DNA from: a virus
Length of the DNA stretch: 28,344 nucleotides
Reading direction: 5' to 3' (one strand)
Virus record (IMG/VR): IMGVR_UViG_3300010399_000072
Location: 1-28,344 of that record
A model generated the notes under the pieces. That model saw only the letters and a list, made by a program, of their open reading frames with translations. It was not told the origin of the DNA and ran no database searches. Positions 8,181 through 15,911 of the stretch are shown here, piece by piece (within the stretch, counting starts at the first letter, position 1; every line of letters starts with the position of its first letter). The position numbers were made by a program, and so were the translations under genes.

Positions 8181-8602
8181 TACGACATCCTCTGCATGAG
8201 GATTCGCGCGGCCTCGGTATCTCCGTTCTGAGCACGCATATTCAAGATGCGGTTAAGGCGCATGTTCTGCGCGTTCTCAGGTATGCCGAAAGAGCCATGC
8301 TGTTGCGGCGGCATCTGTGTCGGTTGCGTGCCCGCGGCTGGAGGCATGTAGGGCTGCCCTACCTGAGTCTGCTGTGGTCGATAGTTCGGATTTGGGCTGA
8401 GGCCAAGTAACGTATTGAGGCGCGACATCGCTCCATACCCGCTCTGGATGTACGGCTGCTGCTGCTGGTTGAGCAGCCTGAACTGATCCATGTTCAGATT
8501 GGCAGCAGCCTGCGAAGCGCCTGACTGCTTCTTACTGCCTGCGTAGGATGCGCCTGCCCCGATCACTGCGGCGCCACCGACCGCAACGGCTACCCATGTC
8601 AT
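8180..8602 (-). CDS. ejection protein, N-terminal part of a split family
   Basis: A 140-residue protein. It opens with a hydrophobic Val/Ala/Gly segment (residues 3-22, possible membrane insertion), then SKKQSGASQAAANLNMDQF and QPYIQSGYGAMSRLNTLLGLSP (about residues 55-76), which is the N-terminal signature of podoviral DNA-transfer proteins. The remainder is Pro/Gln-rich, then helical. It ends at TAATG, where the gene carrying the matching C-terminal signature begins. Probably ejected with DNA or acting as a minor head/tail factor. Overlap with the cupin-like gene is ATGA. Confidence 0.6.
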   Translation of the reverse strand: MTWVAVAVGGAAVIGAGASYAGSKKQSGASQAAANLNMDQFRLLNQQQQPYIQSGYGAMSRLNTLLGLSPNPNYRPQQTQVGQPYMPPAAGTQPTQMPPQQHGSFGIPENAQNMRLNRILNMRAQNGDTEAARILMQRMS

Positions 8603-9078
8603 GACAGCATCTCCAGCGCCTCAATGGGCGCAGGTTCGATCAGTTCTGATTCGAGCTTCGCAAGATCAATCTCTGGTGTGACGTGGACCGTCTGCCAGAT
8701 CATGTCTTCGAGGATCAGTAGGACTTTCTGCACGCCGGCCTTCGAAACGAAGGTCATCGGTGCCTGGAGAATTTCTCTGCGCCCGTCGTCATGAACAATC
8801 AGACACGCGCCCTGAATGAGTATATTGAAATGCTCGGTCTTGTGGATCTTTCCGATGACGCGAGTGTTCGCCGGCATGAAGATCTCGCGCAGGTAAACTC
8901 CGGGGGCGAACCGATGAGTCACCGGGCATTCCACCTGCGGCAGTTTTTGCCCTTCGCGAACAATGTCCGCGAGTTGCTCGCGCATTGAGAATGTCGGCAT
9001 CCCCTCAGCGCGCTCGACGATCTGGCCGTTGTCGGCGATCTCGATATCCACCGGAGACCCGTTTGCGTCGTAGCTCAT
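8599..9078 (-). CDS. cupin-like virion-region protein
   Basis: A 159-residue protein. Residues about 60-135 look like a single cupin beta-barrel: motif 1 is G-K-I-H-K-T-E-H-F-N-I-L-I-Q-G (His79, His83) and motif 2 ends Q-T-V-H (His132), with the usual hydrophobic strands between. Three metal-ligand candidates are present but the usual motif-1 glutamate position is not clear. Comparable small cupin-like proteins of unknown function are found among structural genes of podoviruses. A structural or assembly role is as likely as enzymatic activity. It is coupled by ATGA overlaps to the genes on both sides. Confidence 0.55.
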   Translation of the reverse strand: MSYDANGSPVDIEIADNGQIVERAEGMPTFSMREQLADIVREGQKLPQVECPVTHRFAPGVYLREIFMPANTRVIGKIHKTEHFNILIQGACLIVHDDGRREILQAPMTFVSKAGVQKVLLILEDMIWQTVHVTPEIDLAKLESELIEPAPIEALEMLS

Positions 9079-9419
9079 GAGGGTACGAAGAGCACGTCGG
9101 GCGCGACGGTATAGGTTATTTGAAGCCGGTCGGCCGCCGATAGAGCAAACATCCCGGATGTCTGCCCGACGTCATAGAACGTCGTCCCATCCCGGCTGAA
9201 TTCGATGAGCGAGACCGTACCAGCACTCACGATGAGAGATCCGCGCCGAGGCGCGCTGTAGACAAACGGCGAGCCGGTTGGCGTGACCGGCGATTCGAGC
9301 TCTGGCGCCAGCCCACGCCACAGACCCGCCCAGAAGAAATACCAGTCCTTGCTCGTGACCGAATCCTTCGAGAGAGGTTGGCCGAACTGAGGCAGACGGT
9401 TGAGCTGTTGCTGTGCCAC
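9075..9419 (-). CDS. small virion-region protein of unknown function
   Basis: A 114-residue protein starting at GTG that shares one base with the stop of the gp10-like gene (TAGTG). The N-terminal third is polar with a Trp-rich patch (DWYFFWAGLWRGL); the rest is predicted beta strands (SLIVSAGTVSLIEFSRDGTTFYDVG), rather like a small beta-sandwich. In P22 the gene after gp10 is gp26, the tail needle; this protein is too short and lacks the long heptad coiled coil of a needle, so it is not called that. It is probably a minor tail or head-closure component, by position only. Confidence 0.45.
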   Translation of the reverse strand: MAQQQLNRLPQFGQPLSKDSVTSKDWYFFWAGLWRGLAPELESPVTPTGSPFVYSAPRRGSLIVSAGTVSLIEFSRDGTTFYDVGQTSGMFALSAADRLQITYTVAPDVLFVPS

Positions 9420-10948
9420 TACGCAGCATCTCCCACTTCAGATTGGGCAAAGAGGGTGGCTCCCACGATGTCCCGCCTTACGGGATCTGAAATCGATACT
9501 TCGTAGACTCGGTCCCGGGCATGACCCAGTCGACGCCATAGCGCGCGGTTCTTGTAGCGGCCTGCCGCGCCAATCGTTGTCCAGTGCTCGGTGCCGAAGG
9601 TTGCACCTCCGTCGTCTGACCAACGAAGCATCGCTTGAGGATCTGATCCCTGTCCGGTTTGAAGTCCAACACCCGGCGCGAAGTCCACCTGCAGCGATCC
9701 GTGAAATAGTCGCTTGCGGTCCTGCCGAGACCAAATGTGCGGGGCGCGGCGAAGTGACACGAGAGGCGTATCACCATCCACATAAAACTGTCGGCTCATC
9801 TGATAGCCGATTTGGGCTTGATAGTCCCCAACCATGCGCAGGTTCTGGTAGTTCGCGAAACAGGAGCCCTTGAAGCGGTGAAACGCTCCGGTCGTAGGAT
9901 CGAACGACGCGCGCTCGTGCCACATGTCCGTGGTGGCGTCGTATACCCAAGTCTTGTCGGCTGTTGGAAAAGTCAGCACATAGAACAGATGCGACTCTTC
10001 TTCGTATACAAAGCCGATCGCATCGGAGATCAGGGGATAGCTCGTAATCGCGAACGCCACAGCAGGCGATGCGATGTTTTCGTAGCCGTACTGCTTGGTC
10101 CGAATGACGATGTTCTCGCCACGCTCCGACTTGCCAAGCCACACGAGAGACTCGCCCAGCCTTGCGATCGATTGAGCTGCAGAACAACCCATCTGCGGCG
10201 CCACGCCTGGAATTCGACTGAAGGCGAAGTTCGCGCCGCCCGCGTCGTACCAGACTTCAGAGGTACGCTCCCCGATCAACCATAGCTCTCGGTTATTCTC
10301 GAAGAGCGTGATCAGGTTGTCGCTAGAAGAATCTTTCAGCGCAAAGAACGAGCCGGAGAACGTCGTCGTGTATGGGGTCGGGGCGTTCGTGAAAAATCGC
10401 TGCGTGCCGACGACATTGAAGATCCACCAGCCATCGATAAAGGCCACCCGATCAGCCGGCTCGAATGAGGGATCGGTGATCTGCGTGAGCGTAAAGGTTG
10501 CGATCTCGTAGAGATACCCGAACTCCCCATCGACGATCGCAACAAACCCACCCGGGCCATTGTCACGCATGCACACGGGGCCTGAATTCGTGAGCAGGTT
10601 GCCGATGAACACTTTCGAGAATTGCGCGATGCTGGTCTGCGTCGCGGGCACCGTCGTCTGCGTCAGGATGACGGCCGAACCGATGACCCACAGTGCATCA
10701 GAACCACCCGGCAGCACCCAGATTCCACGCGCCCCGCCGCTATCCGGGATCGCAATGTCACTGCTCGTAGTGCTGAAATCCAGGGTCTCGTTGAGACCAG
10801 GCGCACCGAGTAGCGCAATCTGCTCTTTCGACGCACTATCGGATGAGGCTTCCGGATAATAGTTGAGTGAGCGCTGCCGATCCTGATAGGGATCAGCCAT
10901 CGTGTTCGATGGACCAACGAAGCGGAAGTCTGATCCGACGTAAGCCAT
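9419..10948 (-). CDS. gp10-like tail hub / packaged DNA stabilisation protein
   Basis: A 509-residue protein resembling P22 gp10 (472 residues), a beta-rich ring protein that closes the head below gp4 and carries the receptor-binding proteins. Recognisable elements are the N-terminal SLNYYPE segment following DPYQDRQR, the ALLGAPGL segment, and later VWYDAGGANFAFSRIPG and MWHERASF motifs shared by phage stabilisation proteins. ATG at 10948 is preferred over the in-frame TTG one codon earlier, since it overlaps the gp4-like stop as TGATG. It lies directly after the gp4-like gene, as in P22. Confidence 0.8.
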   Translation of the reverse strand: MAYVGSDFRFVGPSNTMADPYQDRQRSLNYYPEASSDSASKEQIALLGAPGLNETLDFSTTSSDIAIPDSGGARGIWVLPGGSDALWVIGSAVILTQTTVPATQTSIAQFSKVFIGNLLTNSGPVCMRDNGPGGFVAIVDGEFGYLYEIATFTLTQITDPSFEPADRVAFIDGWWIFNVVGTQRFFTNAPTPYTTTFSGSFFALKDSSSDNLITLFENNRELWLIGERTSEVWYDAGGANFAFSRIPGVAPQMGCSAAQSIARLGESLVWLGKSERGENIVIRTKQYGYENIASPAVAFAITSYPLISDAIGFVYEEESHLFYVLTFPTADKTWVYDATTDMWHERASFDPTTGAFHRFKGSCFANYQNLRMVGDYQAQIGYQMSRQFYVDGDTPLVSLRRAPHIWSRQDRKRLFHGSLQVDFAPGVGLQTGQGSDPQAMLRWSDDGGATFGTEHWTTIGAAGRYKNRALWRRLGHARDRVYEVSISDPVRRDIVGATLFAQSEVGDAA

Positions 10949-11889
10949 CAACGGAACCCGCCGTACAGAATCCAGCCCGCGTCAGTACGCGCATGCTGAA
11001 TGAGTTCGGGGTCGTAGTTCGCAACCGGCGTTGGTACAGCGTTCAGCGATTTGACGTAGTCATAGCCCTCTTTGTAGAGCTTCTCCTGCTGCTGCGTCCA
11101 AATGGCTCCGTATTCAGATGCAAGATCACGCGCGAGCGCGCGCTTGAGCGCCCGTGAGTAGCCCTGTGGAAGACCCACTTCCTGCGTCAGTGACGCGAAA
11201 TTCGTGAGCACCGTATCCGAATACAAGTGCAACTGAGCCGTTCCAGAGGGGCTCTGGTAGAAAAAAAGCGTGCCGAGCGGATACGTCGGGTTGTACCAGA
11301 GCACGATAGGCCATGGCGCCTGGATGGCCTTGAAGCCGATGTCCACGTAACGCTTTTGGTCGACGATGGTTATGGGGTAGTCAAGCCCAGACCCTTGGGT
11401 GTAAATGCGCGTAAATGCATTCGTGATCCGCAGCGGGCGATCCATCTTGAAATCGCCCGGAATCGTATAGCCGATCTGCTGAGGCCCCGGTGAAGAGGTT
11501 CCCAGCGCGCTCATAGTCACTGTGTTGGCGCCGGAATTGAACGAGTCAACCGTGGTGCCATCGGGAATACCCGACCCGGACAGATCTCCGCCCTCTACCA
11601 TGTCGGAAGGAACCGTGGCGCCCGTGATAACGGCAGAGCCGCTCGTCACCGTTCCCGCAAATTCACCACCATCGTAATTGCCAATCGTGTACTCGTATTG
11701 ACCCGCAACGTAGTTGAATGTGTTCTCGTTCGAGGCATACACACTCGCCTGGTCCGTACTCCATGAATCGAGCAGATCATTCAGCGTCTGGAGCGCATCC
11801 TGCGCATCCGCAGCCGCAAGGCTCTCACCGGGCGCATATTGGTTGATGAACCGCAGTGCTCCCGTGATGATGTCGTTCGCGGTAGTCAT
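10948..11889 (-). CDS. gp4-like tail accessory factor / head completion protein
   Basis: A 313-residue protein. The N-terminus (TANDIITGALRFINQYAPGE ... DALQTLNDLLDSWS) and the C-terminal helical part (RALARDLASEYG) match the P22 gp4 family, the ring that binds the portal first and seals the packaged head. P22 gp4 is about 166 residues; here an extra beta-rich module of about 68 residues (76-143: SGSAVITGATVPSDM ... SGIPDGTTVDS) interrupts the family core and accounts for part of the added length. It is followed by the gp10-like gene in P22 order. The ribosome site is weak. Family call is good; the function of the insert is unknown. Confidence 0.75.
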   Translation of the reverse strand: MTTANDIITGALRFINQYAPGESLAAADAQDALQTLNDLLDSWSTDQASVYASNENTFNYVAGQYEYTIGNYDGGEFAGTVTSGSAVITGATVPSDMVEGGDLSGSGIPDGTTVDSFNSGANTVTMSALGTSSPGPQQIGYTIPGDFKMDRPLRITNAFTRIYTQGSGLDYPITIVDQKRYVDIGFKAIQAPWPIVLWYNPTYPLGTLFFYQSPSGTAQLHLYSDTVLTNFASLTQEVGLPQGYSRALKRALARDLASEYGAIWTQQQEKLYKEGYDYVKSLNAVPTPVANYDPELIQHARTDAGWILYGGFR

Positions 11890-11893
11890 GGAC

Positions 11894-12694
11894 TCACGTC
11901 ATTGAGTACGTGATAACGCACGAAAGGATTCCTTTCGTACCCGAGGCAGTAAACGCGCTGCCCACCGCATCCGGAAAGAGTGTGATGTTTCCGTCGCTAT
12001 CCACTCGGATCACACCGAAGGCGGTCGCGCTGTTGTTCGTCACGCGACCCACACAGGCCTGTCCGCGAGTGGGAATGAGCGCCGCAGGAAGCCCGGTGAT
12101 AGTCGCCGCCGTGGTATTGCTCGTGGCCGAAAGGCCTGCATCAGCGGTGAGCGTTACAACGTTGCCATTGCGTGCCCATAGAAAGGTCTGCGTCGGTACC
12201 GTCGTACATCCGGTGAGCGACCCGGTGAACGAGCCTGAAGTCGGCGGCACCACGGTGCGGAAATAACCCATACATCGCACGACCCCTGCGGCGTAGCCCG
12301 CAAAGATCGCGTAGTCGCCCGCGACGGTGAGGATGTTCGCACCGCCTGGAAGCACGAGCGATGCGCCGTGAGTGAGCGTCAGCGCGCCGGTAAACCGTAC
12401 GATGCGCCAGTGACCCTGGCTCAGCGTGATCGCGGTGAGCGTCGTGGTGCCGGTGACATCGACGATGTTGCCTGTCGCCGTCTCAAGGTTCAGCGTGCCG
12501 GCGCCAGTCGCGGAGGCGATATCTGCGCCCTGCGCCGTGTTGAGCGGCTGCGCGAGTGCAGGAGCCGCATCGGAACGCATCGCAGTCGTCGCCGAACCAT
12601 TGATTGCAGTTTCACCGACCGAGGCCGAAGGATTGGCAAGCCCGGTGATCCCGCCCGGGCCTACGGAGCCGTTACCCGGCGACTTAACGCTCAT
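11894..12694 (-). CDS. fibre-type virion protein sharing a C-terminal domain with the fibre at 2900
   Basis: A 266-residue protein. ATG at 12694 is chosen since it overlaps the upstream stop (ATGA); a 62-codon extension is Arg/Cys/Gly-rich and lies inside the upstream gene. Residues 1-50 are Gly/Ser/Ala-rich, about 50-150 are repeated beta strands of the kind seen in phage fibre shafts (GTLNLETATGNIVDVTGTTT), and 155-266 resemble residues 193-316 of the fibre at 2900-3850 (GCTTVPTQTFLWARNGNVVTL; GTKGILSCVITY). Probably a virion-surface fibre or decoration. Its position among head/tail genes, well away from the fibre genes, is unusual. Confidence 0.55.
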   Translation of the reverse strand: MSVKSPGNGSVGPGGITGLANPSASVGETAINGSATTAMRSDAAPALAQPLNTAQGADIASATGAGTLNLETATGNIVDVTGTTTLTAITLSQGHWRIVRFTGALTLTHGASLVLPGGANILTVAGDYAIFAGYAAGVVRCMGYFRTVVPPTSGSFTGSLTGCTTVPTQTFLWARNGNVVTLTADAGLSATSNTTAATITGLPAALIPTRGQACVGRVTNNSATAFGVIRVDSDGNITLFPDAVGSAFTASGTKGILSCVITYSMT

Positions 12695-13074
12695 ACACCG
12701 GCTCCACGCGTGAAGATGACGGCGGTGTTCGTTCCCGGAGCCGACCCCAGAATCACCGAGGCCGCATTCACTTCCGGATCGACGCTCACCGCTACCACCG
12801 CACCCGGAGCGACGGGATAGCTTGCTGCAACAGTCGCCGCGGTAACGGCGCCCAATATGCCGAAGTTCACATACGCCCACGCAGTCGTCGTGTTCGCTAT
12901 CTGAATCTGGCAGTTGCCGTTCGGATTGTCGCCAGCGATCACACCACTCGCGGTCGCCGAGGCGTTGGTCGCGGTCACCGTTACGCTTGTCTGCAGCGTG
13001 CCGGCGGTATTGGAGCTGCCCGCATTGATAACAGTGCGCTTGTAGACTGGCGCAAAGGCTTCTGTGTCTTGCAT
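12691..13074 (-). CDS. small beta-rich virion-region protein
   Basis: A 127-residue protein starting at ATG 13074 with AGGAA six bases upstream, which is much better than the longer frame that would read through the DUF115-like gene. Composition is Ala/Thr/Val/Asn-rich (TSVTVTATNASATASGVIAG; AAVTA-type strands) with a single Cys; it looks like a small beta-sandwich of the sort used in capsid decoration or fibre attachment. No family is recognised. It is linked by an ATGA overlap to the 266-residue fibre-type protein, so the two may form one complex. Confidence 0.5.
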   Translation of the reverse strand: MQDTEAFAPVYKRTVINAGSSNTAGTLQTSVTVTATNASATASGVIAGDNPNGNCQIQIANTTTAWAYVNFGILGAVTAATVAASYPVAPGAVVAVSVDPEVNAASVILGSAPGTNTAVIFTRGAGV

Positions 13075-13082
13075 GTTTGTTC

Positions 13083-13913
13083 CTACGCCGGTTCCTGAGC
13101 GGCCAGCGGGTAAGAGGGATTGCCTTCGTACAGGCCCTGTTTGCCGTTGATCTCTTCGAGGTGCGCCTTGAGCCCTGCGGATACGGCGATCACTTCCCAC
13201 GTGTCGGGGTAATCGAGCATGGCTTTCAGAAGCCCGCCGCTGCGATTCTTGAATACGCAACTGAACTCCGTAAAGAGCCTCACGAACTCGATGCACTGGA
13301 CGTAGTAGTCAGGACGTGTGATGTAGTCGCGTCCACCGGCGCGCACGATGAACCGGCGCTGGAATACTTCGTTCAGCTCGGGTCTGGCGCACTCATCCCG
13401 ATCGACGTGATCTGCGCCTTCGAATGAGCCTTCACAGCCGAAAAAATGCACATCTGTGTAACCCATCGACAGCGCAAGGAACGGCGCACGGGTTGCAGAG
13501 CAGGTGCCCCCCGCAAAGCCCAGTGCGTGCGTTTCCACCATGTCGAAAGCGAGCGTGTCTTCGGTGAACATGGCCGGAGGGCATGAAGTTGCCAGCAGCC
13601 GTTTCCTCACCGGAGAGTTCACGGGCCCCGGATCATTCGGATCACCGCCCGGATCCACTGTGAACAGCGTGGACTCGATGCCGTGTGAGAGCAGCCATTC
13701 GGCGGTGTAGTTGATGGCCCAGATATCGCCGGGCCACGCGCGCAGCTCCTCAAGGTCGTGAAGAACCTGAGGACTCCCGCCCACCACTGCCAGGGGACGA
13801 TTGCGTGCCTTGCCGAGTTCCACCCGCGGCCAGTGCGCATTTTCGGCAGCCTGCATCTTCCATGTATCCAGTGGAACAATGCAGTCAGTGGTGAACTGGA
13901 TACGGAAAGGCAT
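13083..13913 (-). CDS. DUF115/MptE-like Rossmann-fold protein
   Basis: A 276-residue protein with a nucleotide/sugar-binding-type fold. Visible signatures are PLAVVGGSPQ (residues 40-49, glycine-rich loop), DIWAINYTAEWLLSHGI (63-79), an acidic strand end TVDPGG (Asp87), GGTCSATRAPFLALSMGY (135-152) and VHFFGCEGSFEG (155-166). This order resembles the DUF115 / 6-hydroxymethylpterin pyrophosphokinase MptE-like domain, which also occurs in bacterial glycosyl- or sialyltransferase-like proteins. It is embedded in the structural operon (TGATG overlap upstream). A role in glycan or capsid modification is possible, but the reaction cannot be read from the sequence. Confidence 0.55.
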   Translation of the reverse strand: MPFRIQFTTDCIVPLDTWKMQAAENAHWPRVELGKARNRPLAVVGGSPQVLHDLEELRAWPGDIWAINYTAEWLLSHGIESTLFTVDPGGDPNDPGPVNSPVRKRLLATSCPPAMFTEDTLAFDMVETHALGFAGGTCSATRAPFLALSMGYTDVHFFGCEGSFEGADHVDRDECARPELNEVFQRRFIVRAGGRDYITRPDYYVQCIEFVRLFTEFSCVFKNRSGGLLKAMLDYPDTWEVIAVSAGLKAHLEEINGKQGLYEGNPSYPLAAQEPA

Positions 13914-14194
13914 CAGGCGCTGCCTTTGAGAAGGCCGAGAGTCACCAGAGAGGCACGCATGTTCTCCAGCAGCGCGGTGAACGAATTGAACGCCGTAAGC
14001 GTTGAGAATCCGTAACCGCCGCCGGTCGCGGTGGTGAGAGTGAGCGCGGCCTGCGCAGCATTGGCGGGCTGAATCACGGGAGTGACTCCAAAGAATCCAG
14101 CCTTCGAGCCGGCGTTCGTCATCGAGATCTGATCGAATTCCATCACGGACATCGCAACGCCGAGTGCGCGTCCGGTACCAACTGGTGCGGCCAT
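13913..14194 (-). CDS. head-fibre/decoration-like protein, paralogue 2
   Basis: A 93-residue protein with GGAGG five bases before ATG 14194. Its last 60 residues (GFFGVTPVIQPANAAQAALT ... ENMRASLVTLGLLKG) closely match the gene just upstream. The F-Y/F-G-V-T-P-V-x-Q-P start followed by a helix ending in ALL-x-N-x-RASLVxLGLLKG resembles the C-terminal part of phage head-fibre proteins (phi29 gp8.5-type). The N-termini differ between paralogues. Located after the coat gene, it probably decorates the capsid or forms head fibres. A hairpin precedes it and could reduce its expression relative to its partner. Confidence 0.55.
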   Translation of the reverse strand: MAAPVGTGRALGVAMSVMEFDQISMTNAGSKAGFFGVTPVIQPANAAQAALTLTTATGGGYGFSTLTAFNSFTALLENMRASLVTLGLLKGSA

Positions 14195-14230
14195 GGGAGC
14201 CTCCGAAAGTGGGGCTCCCGAAGGAGCCCC
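14195..14230 (-). promoter_or_regulatory. UUCG hairpin with alternative fold over the next RBS
   Basis: In the leftward transcript, 14211-14230 forms a perfect 8-bp stem (GGGGCUCC/GGAGCCCC) closed by a cUUCGg tetraloop, one of the most stable RNA loops. It is followed by ACUUUC, not a long U run, so it would be a weak terminator at most. The 3' arm (14213-14219) can instead pair over seven bases with 14195-14201, which overlaps the GGAGG ribosome site (14200-14204) and touches the ATG. The two folds exclude each other. This suggests control of paralogue 2 or mRNA processing; no data on which fold forms. Confidence 0.5.
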
Positions 14231-14238
14231 GTGAGTGG

Positions 14239-14514
14239 TTACGAGCCCTTGAGCAGTCCGAGCAGCACGAGGCTTGCGCGGATGTTCTCGATCTGAGCGA
14301 TGAGCGCGTTGAAACCGGTGCTGGTCGAAAAGCCGTAGCCGGTTGCAGTTGCTGTCGTCAGCGTGAGGGCCGCCTGCGCGGCATTCGTCGGCTGGGTAAC
14401 GGGTGTGACCCCGTAGAAGCCGACTGTGCTCGAGGCCGACGCACCACCGCCCCACGGGCTTGAAAGGCCCGTGATCGTGCTGCCCGTGGTGCTTGCTGGT
14501 CCTGGATTTGCCAT
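14239..14514 (-). CDS. head-fibre/decoration-like protein, paralogue 1
   Basis: A 91-residue protein beginning at ATG 14514 with a strong AAGGAG seven bases upstream; the much longer open frame upstream is antisense-free but out of frame within the coat gene and is not used. Residues 33-91 (GFYGVTPVTQPTNAAQAALT ... IENIRASLVLLGLLKG) match the next gene. The N-terminal 30 residues are Gly/Ser/Pro-rich and probably flexible. It lies 11 bases after the coat gene, the usual position of decoration or head-fibre genes. Expected to be abundant given its ribosome site. Confidence 0.55.
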   Translation of the reverse strand: MANPGPASTTGSTITGLSSPWGGGASASSTVGFYGVTPVTQPTNAAQAALTLTTATATGYGFSTSTGFNALIAQIENIRASLVLLGLLKGS

Positions 14515-14525
14515 GTGTGTTCTCC

Positions 14526-15878
14526 TTAGCCCGCGACCCGCACCGCAGCCGTGCGGTACAGACCCGCATAGCCGTAGAGCACGTCGCAGCGAGTGGGCAT
14601 CGCATCGTTGTTCACCGTGTACTGGGTGACCATGCGCATGCTCATGCCGATGTCGGAATCGTTTGCGCGCGCGGCTTCTTCTACGCCCCGGGGCAGTGGC
14701 AAGTCCGCGAATGCAAGCGCGAAGGCGATCTTGCTCATCGCGATACCCTGTGGAGTCACGGTGCTCGCGTAAGTCGTACCGCCATTCACCGTGAGGGCCG
14801 CGGTGGTCGTGAACGCAGAGGTCGTGACCACGTTCTGGAACTGGCCACCAGTGATGACTACCTCTCCGATGAGTAGCGAAAGGTCCGTGCCACTGTCGGA
14901 GGTGTAGACGCCAGTCGTCTCGTTGAACGTCCCATAGGTGAGTGAGGCCGCGGCGAACTTGAGGCCCGGTGTCGCAGCACCCGTCGGGTTCTGCGTGTAG
15001 CCGCCGGGCGGCAACACGACGAACTGCTTGGTGGCATTGCCATACTGGGTACGGCTCTGCGGATTCGCAGGATATGCACCGGCAATCTGGATGATGTCGC
15101 CGACCTTGACGACCGCCGTCGAGGCGGTCCAGCCGGTCGTCTGCAGAAACCCAGACTGAGCCCAGCCGGTGGAAATGACCGCAGGTTGCGTGACTGCCTT
15201 GAGCGTCGGCGTGCCACCCTGGGCGCCGGTCGTATACGACACGACGTTCTGGTCCTTGTACCAGTCCATGTTCGCGAAGTTCTTCGCGATCATGTTGCGC
15301 TTCAGGAACTCGCTGATCTGAGCCTGGGGATTGAACAGGCCCTTCACGCCATCGACGGCCGTTGCCATCATCTGGGGCGAAAGCAGGATGCAACGACCCT
15401 CTTCGGGGATCGCTTCATCCGACAGGCGTGCGTCAGCAAGCGCGAACGTCAGGTAGTTCGCAGGGTTCACGCCCGGCGTTCCAACACTGTTCGCGGTGTT
15501 CTGGTACGCGAAATACAGGCCATCGCTGTCGACGCGATTGGCGATCGTCGCCATCATCGGCTTCAGAACGCGCGTCTTGAACAGATCCATCGACAGCAAG
15601 AGGTCTGCCGTCGTGAACTGCACGTCGACGTGGAACTGATAGTTCAGCGTGACCGGGACGTACGTTTCATTCGTGTCTTCGACATTCAGCGCGGGGCCGA
15701 AAGTGCCGAGGTAACGCGGGGGCCTGCGCACATTGCAGGTGGCGCCGATCTTCGCGCCCTTGATGGCAAACTCGTCAGCGTACTGACGGTCCACCTTGTC
15801 GGCGAAGACCAGATTGTTCTCCAGCACCAGCAAACCTTCGTTTGTGATGTAGGAGATGGTCAACAGATTGTTGCTCAC
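14526..15878 (-). CDS. major capsid (coat) protein, P22 gp5 type
   Basis: A 450-residue protein (P22 gp5 is 430). The N-terminus (NNLLTISYITNEGLLVLENN, with FADKVDRQYADEFA next) and GATCNVRRPPRY are the signature of the P22-type coat family, an HK97-fold shell protein. The C-terminus ends in DVLYGYAGLYRTAAVRVAG, also typical. The central region (about residues 220-350) is beta-rich and would hold the family's inserted domain. It starts with GTG behind GGAG at eight bases, and follows the scaffold by 33 bp, as in P22. Forms the icosahedral head with the scaffold and portal. Confidence 0.9.
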   Translation of the reverse strand: MSNNLLTISYITNEGLLVLENNLVFADKVDRQYADEFAIKGAKIGATCNVRRPPRYLGTFGPALNVEDTNETYVPVTLNYQFHVDVQFTTADLLLSMDLFKTRVLKPMMATIANRVDSDGLYFAYQNTANSVGTPGVNPANYLTFALADARLSDEAIPEEGRCILLSPQMMATAVDGVKGLFNPQAQISEFLKRNMIAKNFANMDWYKDQNVVSYTTGAQGGTPTLKAVTQPAVISTGWAQSGFLQTTGWTASTAVVKVGDIIQIAGAYPANPQSRTQYGNATKQFVVLPPGGYTQNPTGAATPGLKFAAASLTYGTFNETTGVYTSDSGTDLSLLIGEVVITGGQFQNVVTTSAFTTTAALTVNGGTTYASTVTPQGIAMSKIAFALAFADLPLPRGVEEAARANDSDIGMSMRMVTQYTVNNDAMPTRCDVLYGYAGLYRTAAVRVAG

Positions 15879-15911
15879 GTAGAGGACTCCGGAAAGAGGT
15901 ATGCATGTCCC

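Noticed and set aside
12695-12880. Longer start for the 266-residue protein
   Set aside because: The extension is low quality (Arg/Cys/Gly-rich) and lies within the upstream gene; the ATGA overlap start is better.
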